Part shown: one piece after another, positions 39,203 to 50,981 of the stretch
How positions within the stretch are numbered: the stretch's first letter is position 1
How the letters are laid out: every line of letters begins with the position of its first letter
NCBI RefSeq assembly: GCF_037975245.1
Contig: NC_092582.1
Coordinates: forward strand, 3,814,501 to 3,878,500
Direction: 5' to 3'
DNA length: 64,000 nucleotides
Source: Apostichopus japonicus
Lineage: Eukaryota; Echinodermata; Holothuroidea; Aspidochirotida; Stichopodidae
The notes under the pieces: model-generated
The model's database searches: none
What the model saw: only the letters and a program-made list of their open reading frames with translations
What the model was told of the DNA's origin: nothing
Position numbers and translations under genes: made by a program

Positions 39203-40429
39203 AATCATAAATTTAGACCAAAGGTTTAGACCACTTTAGGCCCTCCAAGAGCAGCGTACGAAAATTGTTTACTATTGAATAAAGTGGTTTGATTACAAGT
39301 GAAGGAAACGTCAAAAAGTTACACGGTCATGATACCGAAATTGAAAGTGCCATGAATAGCCAGTGTCAGCTATCCAGTGAAAGGTAGGGTTAAGCTAGAG
39401 GGAACTTTTATAAGGACGAAGAGACCATATTACTTTCACGATTATGAACTTACTTTATAGTTATGAACGTACAGAGATACAGTTAGGAATACTGAAACTT
39501 GACCTAATTAAAAACAAAACTTAAAAAATGATACGCCACCTAGAGACTTAGAGGATAGTTCCGAATACTTGAAATTTATTGATTAAAAAAGTGCAGTCAA
39601 TTTATAAAACATAAGCTACATCCTGATAGCATGTTTCATCGCGAAGGTGTTAAGTTGGTGATGTTGTGATTAATGTATCTGGCAACAGACGAAATGACAT
39701 AATCATGACCAATGATTTGAAAATGTCTCTGTTTTTCTATGTAATGTAAAAAACACTTAAAGCAAACATATCTAAAGCAAGGTTCAAAATATTGAGACCT
39801 AAAGCACTGTAGAATATTTACGTCTTAAAGAGTCACATCGCCTGCCACCGTAATACTCGTTTCAACTAATCAGTAGAGAAAGCCACTATCATACGGTGAC
39901 GTCTACAATAACAGAAACATCTTAACACAAGTGAGTCGTGTAATGGGATCTAAGGAAAAGGTAAGCCAAGTGAAAAGAGGGCGCTCGATCAAAATTAAAG
40001 GCTCGCCATTGTTTACCGGGATCAGTAGAAAATTGCCTGCCGCCCCCATATCGGTAAGCATGTGCGGATTATCATCACGTTGCTTATAGCGACATTCTGG
40101 TTTCATGAGTTTCATTCTGTTTTTTTTTTTTTCTGTTGGGGCTTTTATCTTGGAATCTTGATCGAGGCGGATTTTATCCGTTGTTATACATTTCACATTG
40201 TTGTTTGTGGTTTTGTCCAACAAATGATTATATATTTTAAATTCTTAATATTTTCATTACTGAATATTTAGCAATTTGCTTGGTTTCAGCATCCACCATA
40301 TTTGAACAAGGTCTCATTTCATTTTACTGCGCTCGTGACAAATTAAGAGTAAGAGCTCAGAAAAAATGTCTTTATAGTTCTGCAAGACAACGGGAATAAA
40401 TAAAATAATTTATTGGTTGGCTTTCCTAC

Positions 40430-40485
40430 CTTCACTGGTCCGATACTTTTATTTCGTCCTCCCGGCATGCCATCTTCCCTTATAG
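40430..40485 (-). CDS. NR6A1: NR6A1/GCNF 56-bp micro-exon (DNA-binding C-terminal extension)
   Basis: This short exon was found by searching the minus strand for the segment missing between the zinc fingers and the ligand-binding exon. It encodes the split Ala plus IREDGMPGGRNKSIGPVK, nearly identical to the vertebrate GCNF linker (IREDGMPGGRNKSIGPVQ). In the family this stretch just after the fingers helps contact DNA and half-site-flanking bases. The acceptor is CAG ending at 40486; the donor GTAGG starts at 40429. Entry phase (two bases completing Ala) and exit phase 0 match both neighbours exactly. It sits between a 4.25-kb intron (to the DNA-binding exon) and a 26-kb intron. Its length and phases leave little doubt. 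Confidence 0.96.
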
Positions 40486-40740
40486 CTGAGGAAAAAAATT
40501 AGACGCAAAGAAAGAACATTGTAAGTTGAGGGAAGGGACCAAAGGGGAGGAGTCTATTCCTAACTTCAACCGCACCACACCTTCCAGTCATTTGATAAGG
40601 ATATTTATTAATACTAATGTGTGGAAGCAATTACGAGTCCATCTTGAACATCCAAACAGCTAGGCTCGGAACAATGTTCTGTCCCTTGCGTTCCTTAACA
40701 CCTGTGAAGCACGAAAGGGAGGGTATATGTACGCACTATA

Positions 40741-41103
40741 AGGGAGTGAAGACTCGGGCACAAAAAAACGTCTGATGCCGGTAATCTGACCTAGTTTCGA
40801 ATGAGGTGTAACAGAAGTGTTAGACACCACCATCGATCCCAGAAACTACACACACAGCTTGCTTACGTCGGTAATTAGACACTAGTGTACAGTCAGTACA
40901 TACAGCTGCGGTCAATACCCACAGCACAGTGTACAAACGATACAGCGATGGATATCTCAGGTCCAGCTAAAGATAACAAGGTATCACGTTTAATCACTGT
41001 CTGCTTTTTGTAGCGACATGAACAAAACGTCACTTGCAAGCAACAGAAAGTTAACATTTTTCAGATGGCGGCACGCGGTTTGGGGCGAGTCTTCAATGCC
41101 TTT
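40741..41103. mobile_element. Interspersed ~360-bp TIR element, copy 2
   Basis: Second copy of the element at 25199-25559, with short indels but long identical blocks such as GCGGTTTGGGGCGAGTCTTC. The inverted termini are preserved, but the flanks (TATA at the left, TTCA at the right) no longer show a clear TTAA, so the target-site call rests on the other copy. It lies in the NR6A1 intron upstream of the micro-exon acceptor, on the 5' side in transcript sense. Confidence 0.72.
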
Positions 41104-41866
41104 CACATTACTTTAAGCCGTGCAGCGAATTGGATGAGTTGTAATTCACGTGTGTGTGTGTCGGGGGGTGGGGGTGGGTGGAGGCATTCTCATTTTTTAT
41201 TTAGAAGCAACATTAAAATGTCATTTAGTTTGCAAGGCTTAGGAAACCCACTTTCGACCTAACTTTATATTTAAAGCACAGTAAGGCGTGTTAACAAAAT
41301 CCGGAATAAATTTTCATGAAAGTGACGGTACCAATAGTAATCTTTTGAAGTTTAATAATGTCATTCGTCACAAAAAGAGAACATATTCCTAATCTTTCCA
41401 AAAATTGGTGGACTGAAGGATATTACATACCTCTCAAGATTTTGAGGAAAATTTAACATTTGGAAGCGGTTTTTGTCATTAAATTTTTACTTTTCTCTTA
41501 TTTTCAAATCTTTCGGTCGAAGGAGTATGTTCAGGATTGATATTTGCGTGCTTTTAACAGGTAAATCAAATTAATCAATTTCTCGCCCACATAACTTTAT
41601 TTTTGAGACAGATTATCCAGAAGGTCTTTGTTTATTAAGTAATTATCTTAGCTAAAATGATACTCGATAGGTTTGCTACAATTGTCGAGAAGGATCACAA
41701 AAAGCAATGTGTGTTGGCTACGAAATTAGTCACAGCCGAACGGTCCCGATAGTGATAATAATGCAATAGCGCCACTAAATTAATGCGTAACCTGAAAGCA
41801 AAGCAAGGGTGCTCGTATCTTGCCCTGACTTGGGTGAGTGAGTAAACAGTCAAACACCATCTTCAT

Positions 41867-41875
41867 TCAAGGTCA
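41867..41875 (+). promoter_or_regulatory. Extended nuclear-receptor half-site
   Basis: TCAAGGTCA followed by AAGGA is an extended half-site of the type bound by NR5A, ERR and GCNF proteins as monomers or dimers. It lies in the NR6A1 intron just upstream, in transcript sense, of the micro-exon. Confidence 0.25.
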
Positions 41876-44045
41876 AAGGAAATTCAATGCATATTTCTAA
41901 GGATTCAACCTCAACGCAAGGACTTCCGGGGAACTGAAGGAAATAAGGATAGGATATTAGGCAGTGACGCAGGTGTACACAATGGACTTGGATGTTGTCA
42001 GACCTATACCGCAGTGAAGCTCAAGGTAATGCAGATTAGAGACATGAATACCCGAATACCCATAGGGATCGTTATACCATGTTACAACAGTCACACACTG
42101 GAATGCCTCGTGGGTTGTATAGATTTCGTGAAGAGAGTAATAAAAAATATTTCCTTCATGGAGTCAAGTGTGATGTCCAGTTCGTTTCGCAAACATGTCT
42201 GGGCTGTCCACGTTTTACCGAAGAGGAGTGTTACAAATTAATCAGTACACTGCCCTTAATTTAATTTTCTAAAGAAAGATGTGATCAAATTGTAATGACA
42301 GTGGCATGTACAAAGGAGAGATCAACTGGGGAGGGGCATATTCCTTTCCCTTTCCCCACCTCCATCGTCAGGCGAGGGGAGGGGGGGGGGTCAGTCGGGA
42401 GGAAAACGTTCAATCGGGGAATTTTGTTCAATAGCCAAAAATATATACTATCACAACCTGGTGTTTAGACATAATTATAGTATAACCTAAATATGTCGCA
42501 GGAATGAATCATTTTGAAGTCTATAAGTTTGATTTCTTTCTGGAGGAGGATCTCCAAACCCTCTCCCCTTCCCCATACACATGACATTTGCATTCAAACA
42601 CCCCACAGGTCCACCCCTCTGTCGTAACATTTTGATCGCCATATAGCCTGCCCAGAAAAGTTCATGCCCTTACTAAAACCAGGCGGGAGAAATCCTGTGA
42701 GCGTCATTGATTAATCATTGAACAGAATATTGTAATCGCCCAAAAATATTAATATAACCTACTGGCACTTTGCTTTTTTTTCTTAAATTTTTATAATTAT
42801 TATTATTTTCATCATTATGAAAGGTAAACTTGGCTATAGTAATGTGATTAACTCCAGCTGGTATACAGCTTTAAAGGAGATTTAACTCACAATAACTTAA
42901 CCAACATTGATTGTAACACGCACGGTTACAATAAACGATCGCTATAAATTGTATTGATAGCATACTAACACATCATATATTTAAGTGATATGGGAGGTGT
43001 GTATCGGTTTATAGCATAACGAGTGGTGGTTGTGGAATGAGAAAGTGCCCATCTGATGTTGTGCCCCCCCCCCCCACTTTTTGGAAGCTTCCTACCACCC
43101 TGATTACATGAGAGACCACAACGTTGAGTCATCACAGATACTCGTGAGTAAAAAATGAGTAAATACTGGCGAGTAAAAATGTGAGTAAATAGGAAAAAAA
43201 TAATCGTGATTTTTTTTTTAACCTACAGTTATATCTATGTAATTGAATTTTAAGTCATTCTAGTAGTTATATTAAGTCATATTTTTCCTTTCATATTAAT
43301 TTTTGCTTAATATTGTTTCGCAATTTCTTTTTTTTTACAGACACTTAATTTGTTTTATCCGAGGTTCCATTTACTCGAAATGAAAGAACTAAATGAATCG
43401 TATACAAACTTAAAATGTCACGATCCAGTATGCACATATATATATATACTTGCCATGTCATTTGGTCTAACATTACGTAACGTTACGAAACGGATGATAA
43501 TGGACGCACTCTTGCGATCAATGTCGAATAAATGTGTGGGTTAGTCTTCCAAGCTAAATCGCTGAGTAGCCGTTACAGGTCCATGATTACACAGTAGCAA
43601 TGGCGCTGCTCTATCATATAAACTCTGTTGTAACTCATGGTATACCTGCATGTCTTTATTTTATTTTATTCTTCCTTTTTTTCCAGCGAATTCGAAAGTC
43701 CAGTTTCAGCAGCCATATACATTGACCGATATGTCCAGTATGTTTTTTTTTTATCTCTTCACGAATCGATATATTTGCTTTACTTACGACCTTGAGCAGT
43801 CTGGTCGGATAGGATTCCTGTATGGTAACTTTCATTACGTCAAGGTTGCAATTAAGAAGAGAGTTAATATGTATTGCATTGCTTATGATTTGGTACAGAT
43901 CTGCATAGGAACACGCGATTAAATATGATAGTACTTCTTATACTGTTTATAGGAACACAAACGGTCTAACATGCCTATATATATGTCATATATATACATA
44001 TTTATATATGTGTATATCATATACATAGGCCTATATATATGTCAA

Positions 44046-44048
<3 letters not shown>

Positions 44049-44090
<42 letters not shown>

Positions 44091-44188
44091 CATACATATA
44101 GATATATACACATATATAGATATATACATACATACATACATACATACATACATACATACATACATACATACATACATACATACATACA

Positions 44189-44218
<30 letters not shown>
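44049..44218. repeat. Compound TA / TACA microsatellite
   Basis: (TA)n to about 44084, then TACA-type tetranucleotides with a longer uninterrupted (CATA)n run from about 44127 to 44216. The Tyr-Ile-His and Cys-Met-Tyr-Val frames over it are artefacts. Confidence 0.97.
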
Positions 44219-44224
<6 letters not shown>

Positions 44225-44735
44225 CACACACTATACCGTGCTCAACTTTGATAGGGCGTAGGCTTTTGTTGTGTTTAGGTGTGATTTTTCTTGGTGGCGG
44301 TAGATTCGATTTGATCAACTTTTGTCCAGTATTCGGGAAGCAATTTGTTGATGATAGGAGGGTGGGGGAGGGGGATAGAGATAGGGTGGGGGTGGTGGAG
44401 GTAGGTACAGGGGTGATATGTTACCAAGGCATCCACCTCGCGCAACTTATTAGCATATTGTTATCATAGTTAAAACATTTCTGCATATTTCTTTCACAAA
44501 TTTCATTACTTCAGGATAAGCAGGTAGAGAATAATTGTTAACTTGGAAGCTCAGTTATTTGTAGGACACCCATGGAAAATAGTAAGCAAGATCAATGTCG
44601 TATCTCACAGGATACGGAAAGGTTACAACCTCACTCTAAACACGGTAGACAGACGGTTCTAGTTATGGGGAGACAGGTAAGTGAGGCAACAAAGTGAATT
44701 GTCAATCAGTATAGCTAAAACAATTTTGCTCTCAC

Positions 44736-45104
44736 CTTTTCGATTCATTCCAACTTGGAGGCACTTGAGGAGTCTACAGTATTGACAACGGTTCCGTTTC
44801 TGTCTGGACATCATGCAGTTTTTATCCTTCATACATTTATACACCCTCCTATTACAGATGCTTCTCTTAAAGAACCCTTTACACCCCTCGCATGAGACAA
44901 TCCCATAATGAAGTCCAGTAGCCCTGTCTCCGCAGATGAGGCAAGACTTGCTTTCTTCAGATGGAGGAGAAAACTGCATCGGCAGGGTGGATGATGATAC
45001 GGTAGGGGAATGGGTGGACGGTCCTGGGGAGGTGAGTCCACCAGCTCCATTGTCGGGTGCTGGATGAAATGGGGCTGCGTAAATTCCGGCGGGAAATTCG
45101 AACC
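44736..45104 (-). CDS. NR6A1: NR6A1/GCNF nuclear receptor, DNA-binding-domain exon
   Basis: This exon carries the whole zinc-finger domain of an NR6A (germ cell nuclear factor) orphan receptor, a nuclear DNA-binding repressor whose known vertebrate sites are DR0 AGGTCA repeats. Counting from the split first codon, residues 2-54 form a Pro/Ser/Gly-rich N-terminal region and the fingers begin at Cys55 ([14 protein letters not shown]). The P-box region reads [11 protein letters not shown], and the second finger has the C-x5-C-x9-C-x2-C pattern (CMKDKNC, then CQYC). The segment ends [12 protein letters not shown], which is diagnostic of NR6A. The acceptor is the AG at 45106-45105 after a T-rich stretch; the donor GTGAG begins at 44735. 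The exon enters with a split codon (last two bases present) and leaves with one base that makes Ala with the next exon, as expected from GMNRKA in vertebrate GCNF. Both fingers are on one exon. The exon holding the start codon was not found. Confidence 0.96.
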
Positions 45105-45678
45105 CTGTAACGAAAATGAAAATCAATATAAATCATTTTATGAATTTTTAGCCATGTGACGTCAGTCTCCTGCCTCATGACTATTCATGCTTGATCAACT
45201 TGTGTCCAACATATTGGACATGGAGGAGGAGCAGGAGCAGGAGGACGAGCAAGAGCAAGAGGAGGAGGATGGAAAAGGAACTATCATTCATGTCGTGGAA
45301 GCATCGCTCGTAATTTGATTGAAATGAAAAGCAGCTGTTAAAGACAACCATATACTTTAATTTATGAAATCGGCTTGCTACATTAACTTTCGCTATCTGT
45401 ATTTTCATTGTTTTTTTTTTCCTTCAAAGTTTCAGCAACTTGTTGAGTCGATGACACGGTCAATGACACGGTCAGAAATACGGTTGGCATAGTGACTCTT
45501 ATCGACCACAAAATGGATCTTATTCACTGCGACTTATTCCTTAACTATGTAATACAAATGTCACATCGACCACGGAACTGAGTCAAAAAAACACCAGGGT
45601 AGTAGCTGAATCTGGCCATGGTAGCAGAGATTTCTCAATAGAGTGACATACCCTATACCAAGTTAAACATGGTTTCCT

Positions 45679-46213
45679 TTACGAATGCATAATCCTTCTA
45701 ACAATGATGAATGTATGATTAAATGCCCAACGGGTTGCCATTCGTTTCAAGTTGATTGTACCATTTTTCGTACTCCAATGCACTTCACTGACCATTCCCC
45801 CTTTCTTCAATCTTGGTCCCATTGTCCATCGAGGCCGTCCACTCCTTAATACCTTTAAGGGTTGGACTTCTATTGTGTGCGGCTCATCTGCAGGGTCGAT
45901 GGTTTTACACATTGCACATGACCCAACTGTCCAAGCCAGCAAATACAACGACAATCGTAAGCATCTATTTGAGTCAATCCACGGGTCGATAGGCGGACAA
46001 AAGATGGAAGAACATCAACAGATCCGAAAAAGGAATGTTTTCAATGAGCATGGTCACAGAATAACAAAGGATGACTCTTTCAAGAGGATAGAGGCCTTTA
46101 TAAGACGTAGTCCTGCAATAATTACCTTACCGTTGTATGTAAACCTTCTTATACAGTATAGTGTTTGCATTGCCTCAAAGTATACAACGACTGCCGAACG
46201 GCAGGGCCAATGA
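45679..46213. other. GC-richer block with overlapping ORFs on both strands, unrecognised
   Basis: A 153-codon plus-strand frame (45752-46213) and a 91-codon minus-strand frame (45679-45954) overlap here. Neither shows simple repeats, a recognisable domain, a signal peptide or clear splice boundaries. In this AT-rich sequence such lengths are uncommon but possible by chance, or they mark a decayed transposon. I assign no function. Confidence 0.2.
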
Positions 46214-49200
46214 CAATATACTACCGACTTCATCTTTGAGATGTCTGGCCTATACACCGCAGTTGTATACAGTATACGTAGGAAAAGAGTTTCCCCCATC
46301 TCGTAACATGTTTAAGTGGTGGATTGAATGGGAGGAATAATCATGAACTTGGTCGAGTGGAGGTGTGTTTGTGGGGTGGGGAGAAGAAGGAGGGGGAGGA
46401 TGATAACAACCTCTCCCTTTACCGCTATCAATCAATACAATTGTATACAATAACAAAAATGAAAGCTTGGGAGGAAGAACCTCTTCTACGCAAGTGCCCT
46501 GTGGTATCCGTTCCTTGTCGTACCCATGGAAGTGTGGGACAAAGGGAGGGGGAGGGGGAGATATCCTCCCGAAAATAGCTGAAAACTGATACAACCTCAG
46601 CCCGTATTATATGTATGTAATATCACCCTGGGCCACTAAGAAAATAGGAGGCACGTTTAGAATCTGGTAATGATCTCTCTCTACTTCATTCACACCAAAC
46701 GTACGCATGCTATACTCTTTACAGTCGTTTCTGCTAATTGTAACAGCAACCCTCACTGGCCAGGTTTGGATATTTACTTCGCTCCTGCCTTACATGTCTC
46801 CCCACAACCTTCACACTCTCGCTTCTACCGTGCCAAGAGTGAACTGGTAACCCTTTTTTCAGCGAGAGTGCTAAGGTTGTCGGAGGTGTCCAGGTAAGCG
46901 TACGTATGCCTCTCATATTTCGATCACGTAACTATCAGTAGTCTTCGAAATTTCTCAGAGTGCCATTTCCCCCCAAAGCGTTAATTCTCCTACGGTGGGC
47001 CACACCGTCGAGTTGTATTATAGTCCTACTAAGTGGTTATCGGGAGGCCCGTACCGCCCCGATTAATTAAGGGTATCCCGGAGAGTATAATATCAGTTAC
47101 ATTTCTTCAAATCATTTGTGTACATGCAGGGGAGATACCACTAGATACTGTTGGGGGTGGGTTGGGGGTGATACGATGTTATGTCGTCCAGAGGATGGGT
47201 GGCTCCTCCTCTTTGGTTAAATGAAGGTTGCTTGGATACAAAATAGTACTATATTTTGAGTGCTTAGGTTGTACATACATGTACAACATGTTGTATATCG
47301 ATGTAATGTACTGCAATATTCTGTCTGACAGTGAGGGGGGTTGGGGGTTGGATAAGCCCCTATATTTTATTCTGTGGGGGGGGGGGAGGGAAGAGGCTAA
47401 TTGAGAGCATGAGACATGATATCACAATGCGAACATATCGTGACGTCACAATGGTCCAAATCATACCATTCCCATCCCCAGACTCTCCAAATGAATAAAC
47501 TGCATAGTTAAGACGTTGGTGTTTCCACGAAGCAGGTGACGATTATTTACAAAGAGTGGAACCGTAAGGTTTGTATATCTATGTGAGCAGTATTGCGTGT
47601 GTAGCCAAGCTTGGTACTGAACTGCATGAGCACATTGTCCTGAGCACCACTCGGGGTCGGCATAAGTGTACCCTACGCGGGGCGGGTGCAATAATGATGA
47701 GTGTGTATAGCCACACAAGAAGGGTATAGCAGTATTTCTATTATATTAATCTCCATGGTTGATGAAAATAAATGTCAAACCGAGAGGGAATACCTTGGCA
47801 GATACAAATACTCTTGCCTTGCCAGTAGAAGACATAAATGCAGCAATCACGAGGTCCGCCAATAACTACGGTGGTATTGGGGAGCCATAGCAGACGAACG
47901 GATGACACACTAACCCACAATCTTTTATCATGAGTTTTTAATTTGAGCGTAATACGACCTCTTGTGTTCTGGACGTGTTAAAAGCTAGTGCTGTAAATAA
48001 AGTGTATCAACAATTTGACAATTTTCATCACGTTGTTATTTGATTAAACTTGATCAAACTCATCAAATACCACTATTTTGAGAGAAATTCATAGTTAAAC
48101 AGCGACTCCAGTAAGTCCCCTAGTTGTCAAGATGAATAAGTTACAAAAGGTCTTCAAATCGACAAGAAAATATCCTAACTCGTTTTTGACTCCGCATAAA
48201 ATCGTCACAAAACAGTCCTCCTTCTCTTACGTCTCGCCAGAGCAGCCGTACAGTCACGATTGCTGATTGGCTAAAATAATTAAAATAATTTCTAGTTGTA
48301 CCCCCCCCCCCCCACCTTACATCTGAGTAAAAGCCAACATAGCACGGGTAGGTAGGTCATTTTGTCTGTCCGAGGCTAGACATTAATCGATTTTATATGT
48401 TCAAAACATAATTAAAACTGTCTACTATTTCAAACATCAGAGGGCGTCATAAACAAATAGCAAAGCCATGACGAGAACCATCAAATTAAAGATACGAATC
48501 TTTTGTCTCAGAAACCCAGTATAAAGTTAAAAACAGAAGAAGCATTCGTTAGAAGGTAAAAAACAAACTCATCTTGTTGAAGCATAATTGACCTTGTATT
48601 AAGTCTAGATAATTATTGTCAATATGTAGGGAATCAGGGCTATAGATGTCTGCGGACACTTTATGACATTAACATCTTTAAAGAAAGAAATGAAATAAAA
48701 AACACAAGAGAACTCTTCAAAACAATTTGTTATCACTTTGAAGGAAAGAGCCAGGCTACTGCCAGACATCTGTATATGGAGTGAATGTTCTGATAAGGTG
48801 GAAATGTTACGCAACTTCTTCCAGACTCTATGTGCTCTGTGAGACAGTAAGGAGTATATTTAGATCTGGTTCACTTCCGCTCCCCGAATTTTAGTTCCAA
48901 TTCGTAATATTAGATAGTTTTGTTTATGCTCGTAATGATCGGTCAATTTTATGGGTGCGCATTGCTACCAAATAAAATAAATAAATAAATAAATAAATTA
49001 ACAATGAAGCCGAAATTCTCTTGAAATCCCTACCCAGATGTTTTCTAGTTCATTCAGATAGAATGGAAGGGAGATTCATGGTGTCGCACATAGTATATGT
49101 TAGGTACTGTGGCTTCTGGCGGGTAATGATCCCAGCAAAGAAATGGTTATAGTGAGATCACTATGCTTCGACAATATTGATTGCTCAGATTGTATTGTAT

Positions 49201-50882
49201 AAATTTACACAGTATGGTGCATTCCTGGGGTCCCTTGTTCGAATCCAGGCCCGGGGAAATAAATCCTTTTCTCTTTTGTTAATTTATAATTTGTTTATAA
49301 TTCTCCACTCCGTTTGTGTGTTGTTGATTTTGGCATAGACACAAACAACAAATAAACAAACTTTTCAAATACTGCGTTTTTTTATGTGTATGTAATTATG
49401 GAAACTTAAGCGCAGTATTTATAAATACTCCATTTTATTTTTGTTTCTAAATGGCAGGAACTGGCTTCCATAAAATTCAAAGTGAACTTTGTGATTAATA
49501 TTCTTTATATGCCGAAACGTATAGGTAGAGCAAACCAGGACAGTTATGTTATGTTGGCAGTCTAAAATTTAAGACATGACACGTCAAATAACGTTTTTCG
49601 CCAAAGTTCCGTAGTTTTAATGAGTACGAATCAAAACGATTGTCTTTTATTGATATCGAATTTTACGATGGTTGGTCATCAAATAACAGCGACATTTAAG
49701 AAGAATATAAACAACTGAATAAAATGTCTTCATTGGAAAAGGGTGGGGAGGGGGGGGGGGACGGGGAGTCGAAAATTTCAAGCACAAGTAACTCGATGAT
49801 TCGAAGTCTACAAAACCTTGTTCAATAAGGAAATTCAAAACCGTTGCATCTTCCAAATAGAAGAGAATATATCCAACCTTTGATACAGGAGTTTTTAATC
49901 ACACCTTTCTGTAGATCACAGAAGTTAAAACAATGAAGGCGGTGCTTGTTGATTTTTTAAAGGAGAAATTTTGTTAACGTCAATAATAGAGATGTTTAGG
50001 ATAAACAAATTCCCCATACAGCTATTTACGAAGAAAAAATGTTTTGGCCGATATCCCAATACAAAAAGCATTTTGTCATACGTACGATGTTCTAGTACCG
50101 CTATATAAGAGGTGAAAATTGGTTTTCCCTTTGCTTTATTTTGAATATATCATGGTGCAAGTCACCCGTATTATTACTGAGATCAATGCCGGTGATATGG
50201 CAAAATTCCACCATTGTAGCAACATTTGTAAGATGCCATCCCTCTCAAAGAAAACAAAGTAACGAATAAAGTCAAATATGGTGGTAAGTGTGATGTCTTC
50301 TTTAGATTTTCTTAGCCGCCTTCGGTTTAGGATATCAAAGGAGACGTTAGAGGCAGAGTGCCAACGTTGTGGGGCGACAGGTAAGTGGGAAAAAACGAGT
50401 TAAAAACGATTTACCTACCGTGCGTGCAGAGTCACATGGGAAGTGATGACGGTAAATGGGGTTTGTTTCTTCTTTATACTCTAGGCCTATGATAAGATAA
50501 ATAGTGTATGGCATATGCCTATACTTGAATAATCATAACTCGCTTTGAGTCAGTTTAGTTTACATACTACAGTAGATAATAACTAAGAGGACATTTCAAG
50601 TTTTCAGCCTTCACTGCCATACGGCCATCATGTAACAGTATAAATGCTATGTATGTTGTTGTGTCTGCAGTATCGTATACAGTTTACAAGGTCTAATGTA
50701 AACTGTCCAATTGGACTGATTAAATACAATTCTTTATCTAAGGATTTTAGCAAAGTTATATCGGGTAACACGTAGGTCCATGGTCATAGCACACGAACAT
50801 TAAGTCGGATTATTAACCTATCGTGGACTTTACACGCTTAGGCTGCAGTGGCGCTGTCAAATCCTAATCCTTGTATTAGGAA

Positions 50883-50887
<5 letters not shown>

Positions 50888-50936
<49 letters not shown>

Positions 50937-50981
50937 TACATATATATAAACATATATATATATATAATATATATATATATA
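50888..50981. repeat. (TA)n tracts
   Basis: Two TA runs separated by GAGAGAGTACA (50929-50939). Confidence 0.95.

Larger units (their letters stand above)
14392..40429 (-). other. 26-kb NR6A1 intron, transposon-rich
   Basis: The intron is bounded by the micro-exon donor (GTAGG) and the ligand-binding-exon acceptor. No conserved coding exon was recognised on either strand. It holds the nested hAT-like MITEs (16.5-18.5 kb), the GTAC-rich fold-back (22.1-22.5 kb), the SINE (27.7 kb), the polypyrimidine tract (34.7-35.3 kb), the 38-bp minisatellite (36.4 kb), a family-B MITE (36.7-37.2 kb) and paired E2F-like sites (30.1 kb). The ORFs present are short and have no recognisable domains. Confidence 0.8.
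40486..44735 (-). other. NR6A1 intron between DNA-binding exon and micro-exon
   Basis: A 4.25-kb intron with GT-AG borders. It contains one ~360-bp TIR repeat copy (40741-41103), an extended nuclear-receptor half-site (41867-41875), and a compound TA/TACA microsatellite (44049-44218). No other exon was recognised. Confidence 0.85.

Noticed and set aside
42014-42264. Overlapping forward ORFs of 61-75 codons near the NR6A1 micro-exon
   Set aside because: Two frames compete, neither resembles a nuclear-receptor exon or known family, and the strand is opposite to the gene.
49205-49257. tRNA or SINE head (TTGTTCGAATCCAGG resembles a B box)
   Set aside because: No A box, body or tail was found around it.
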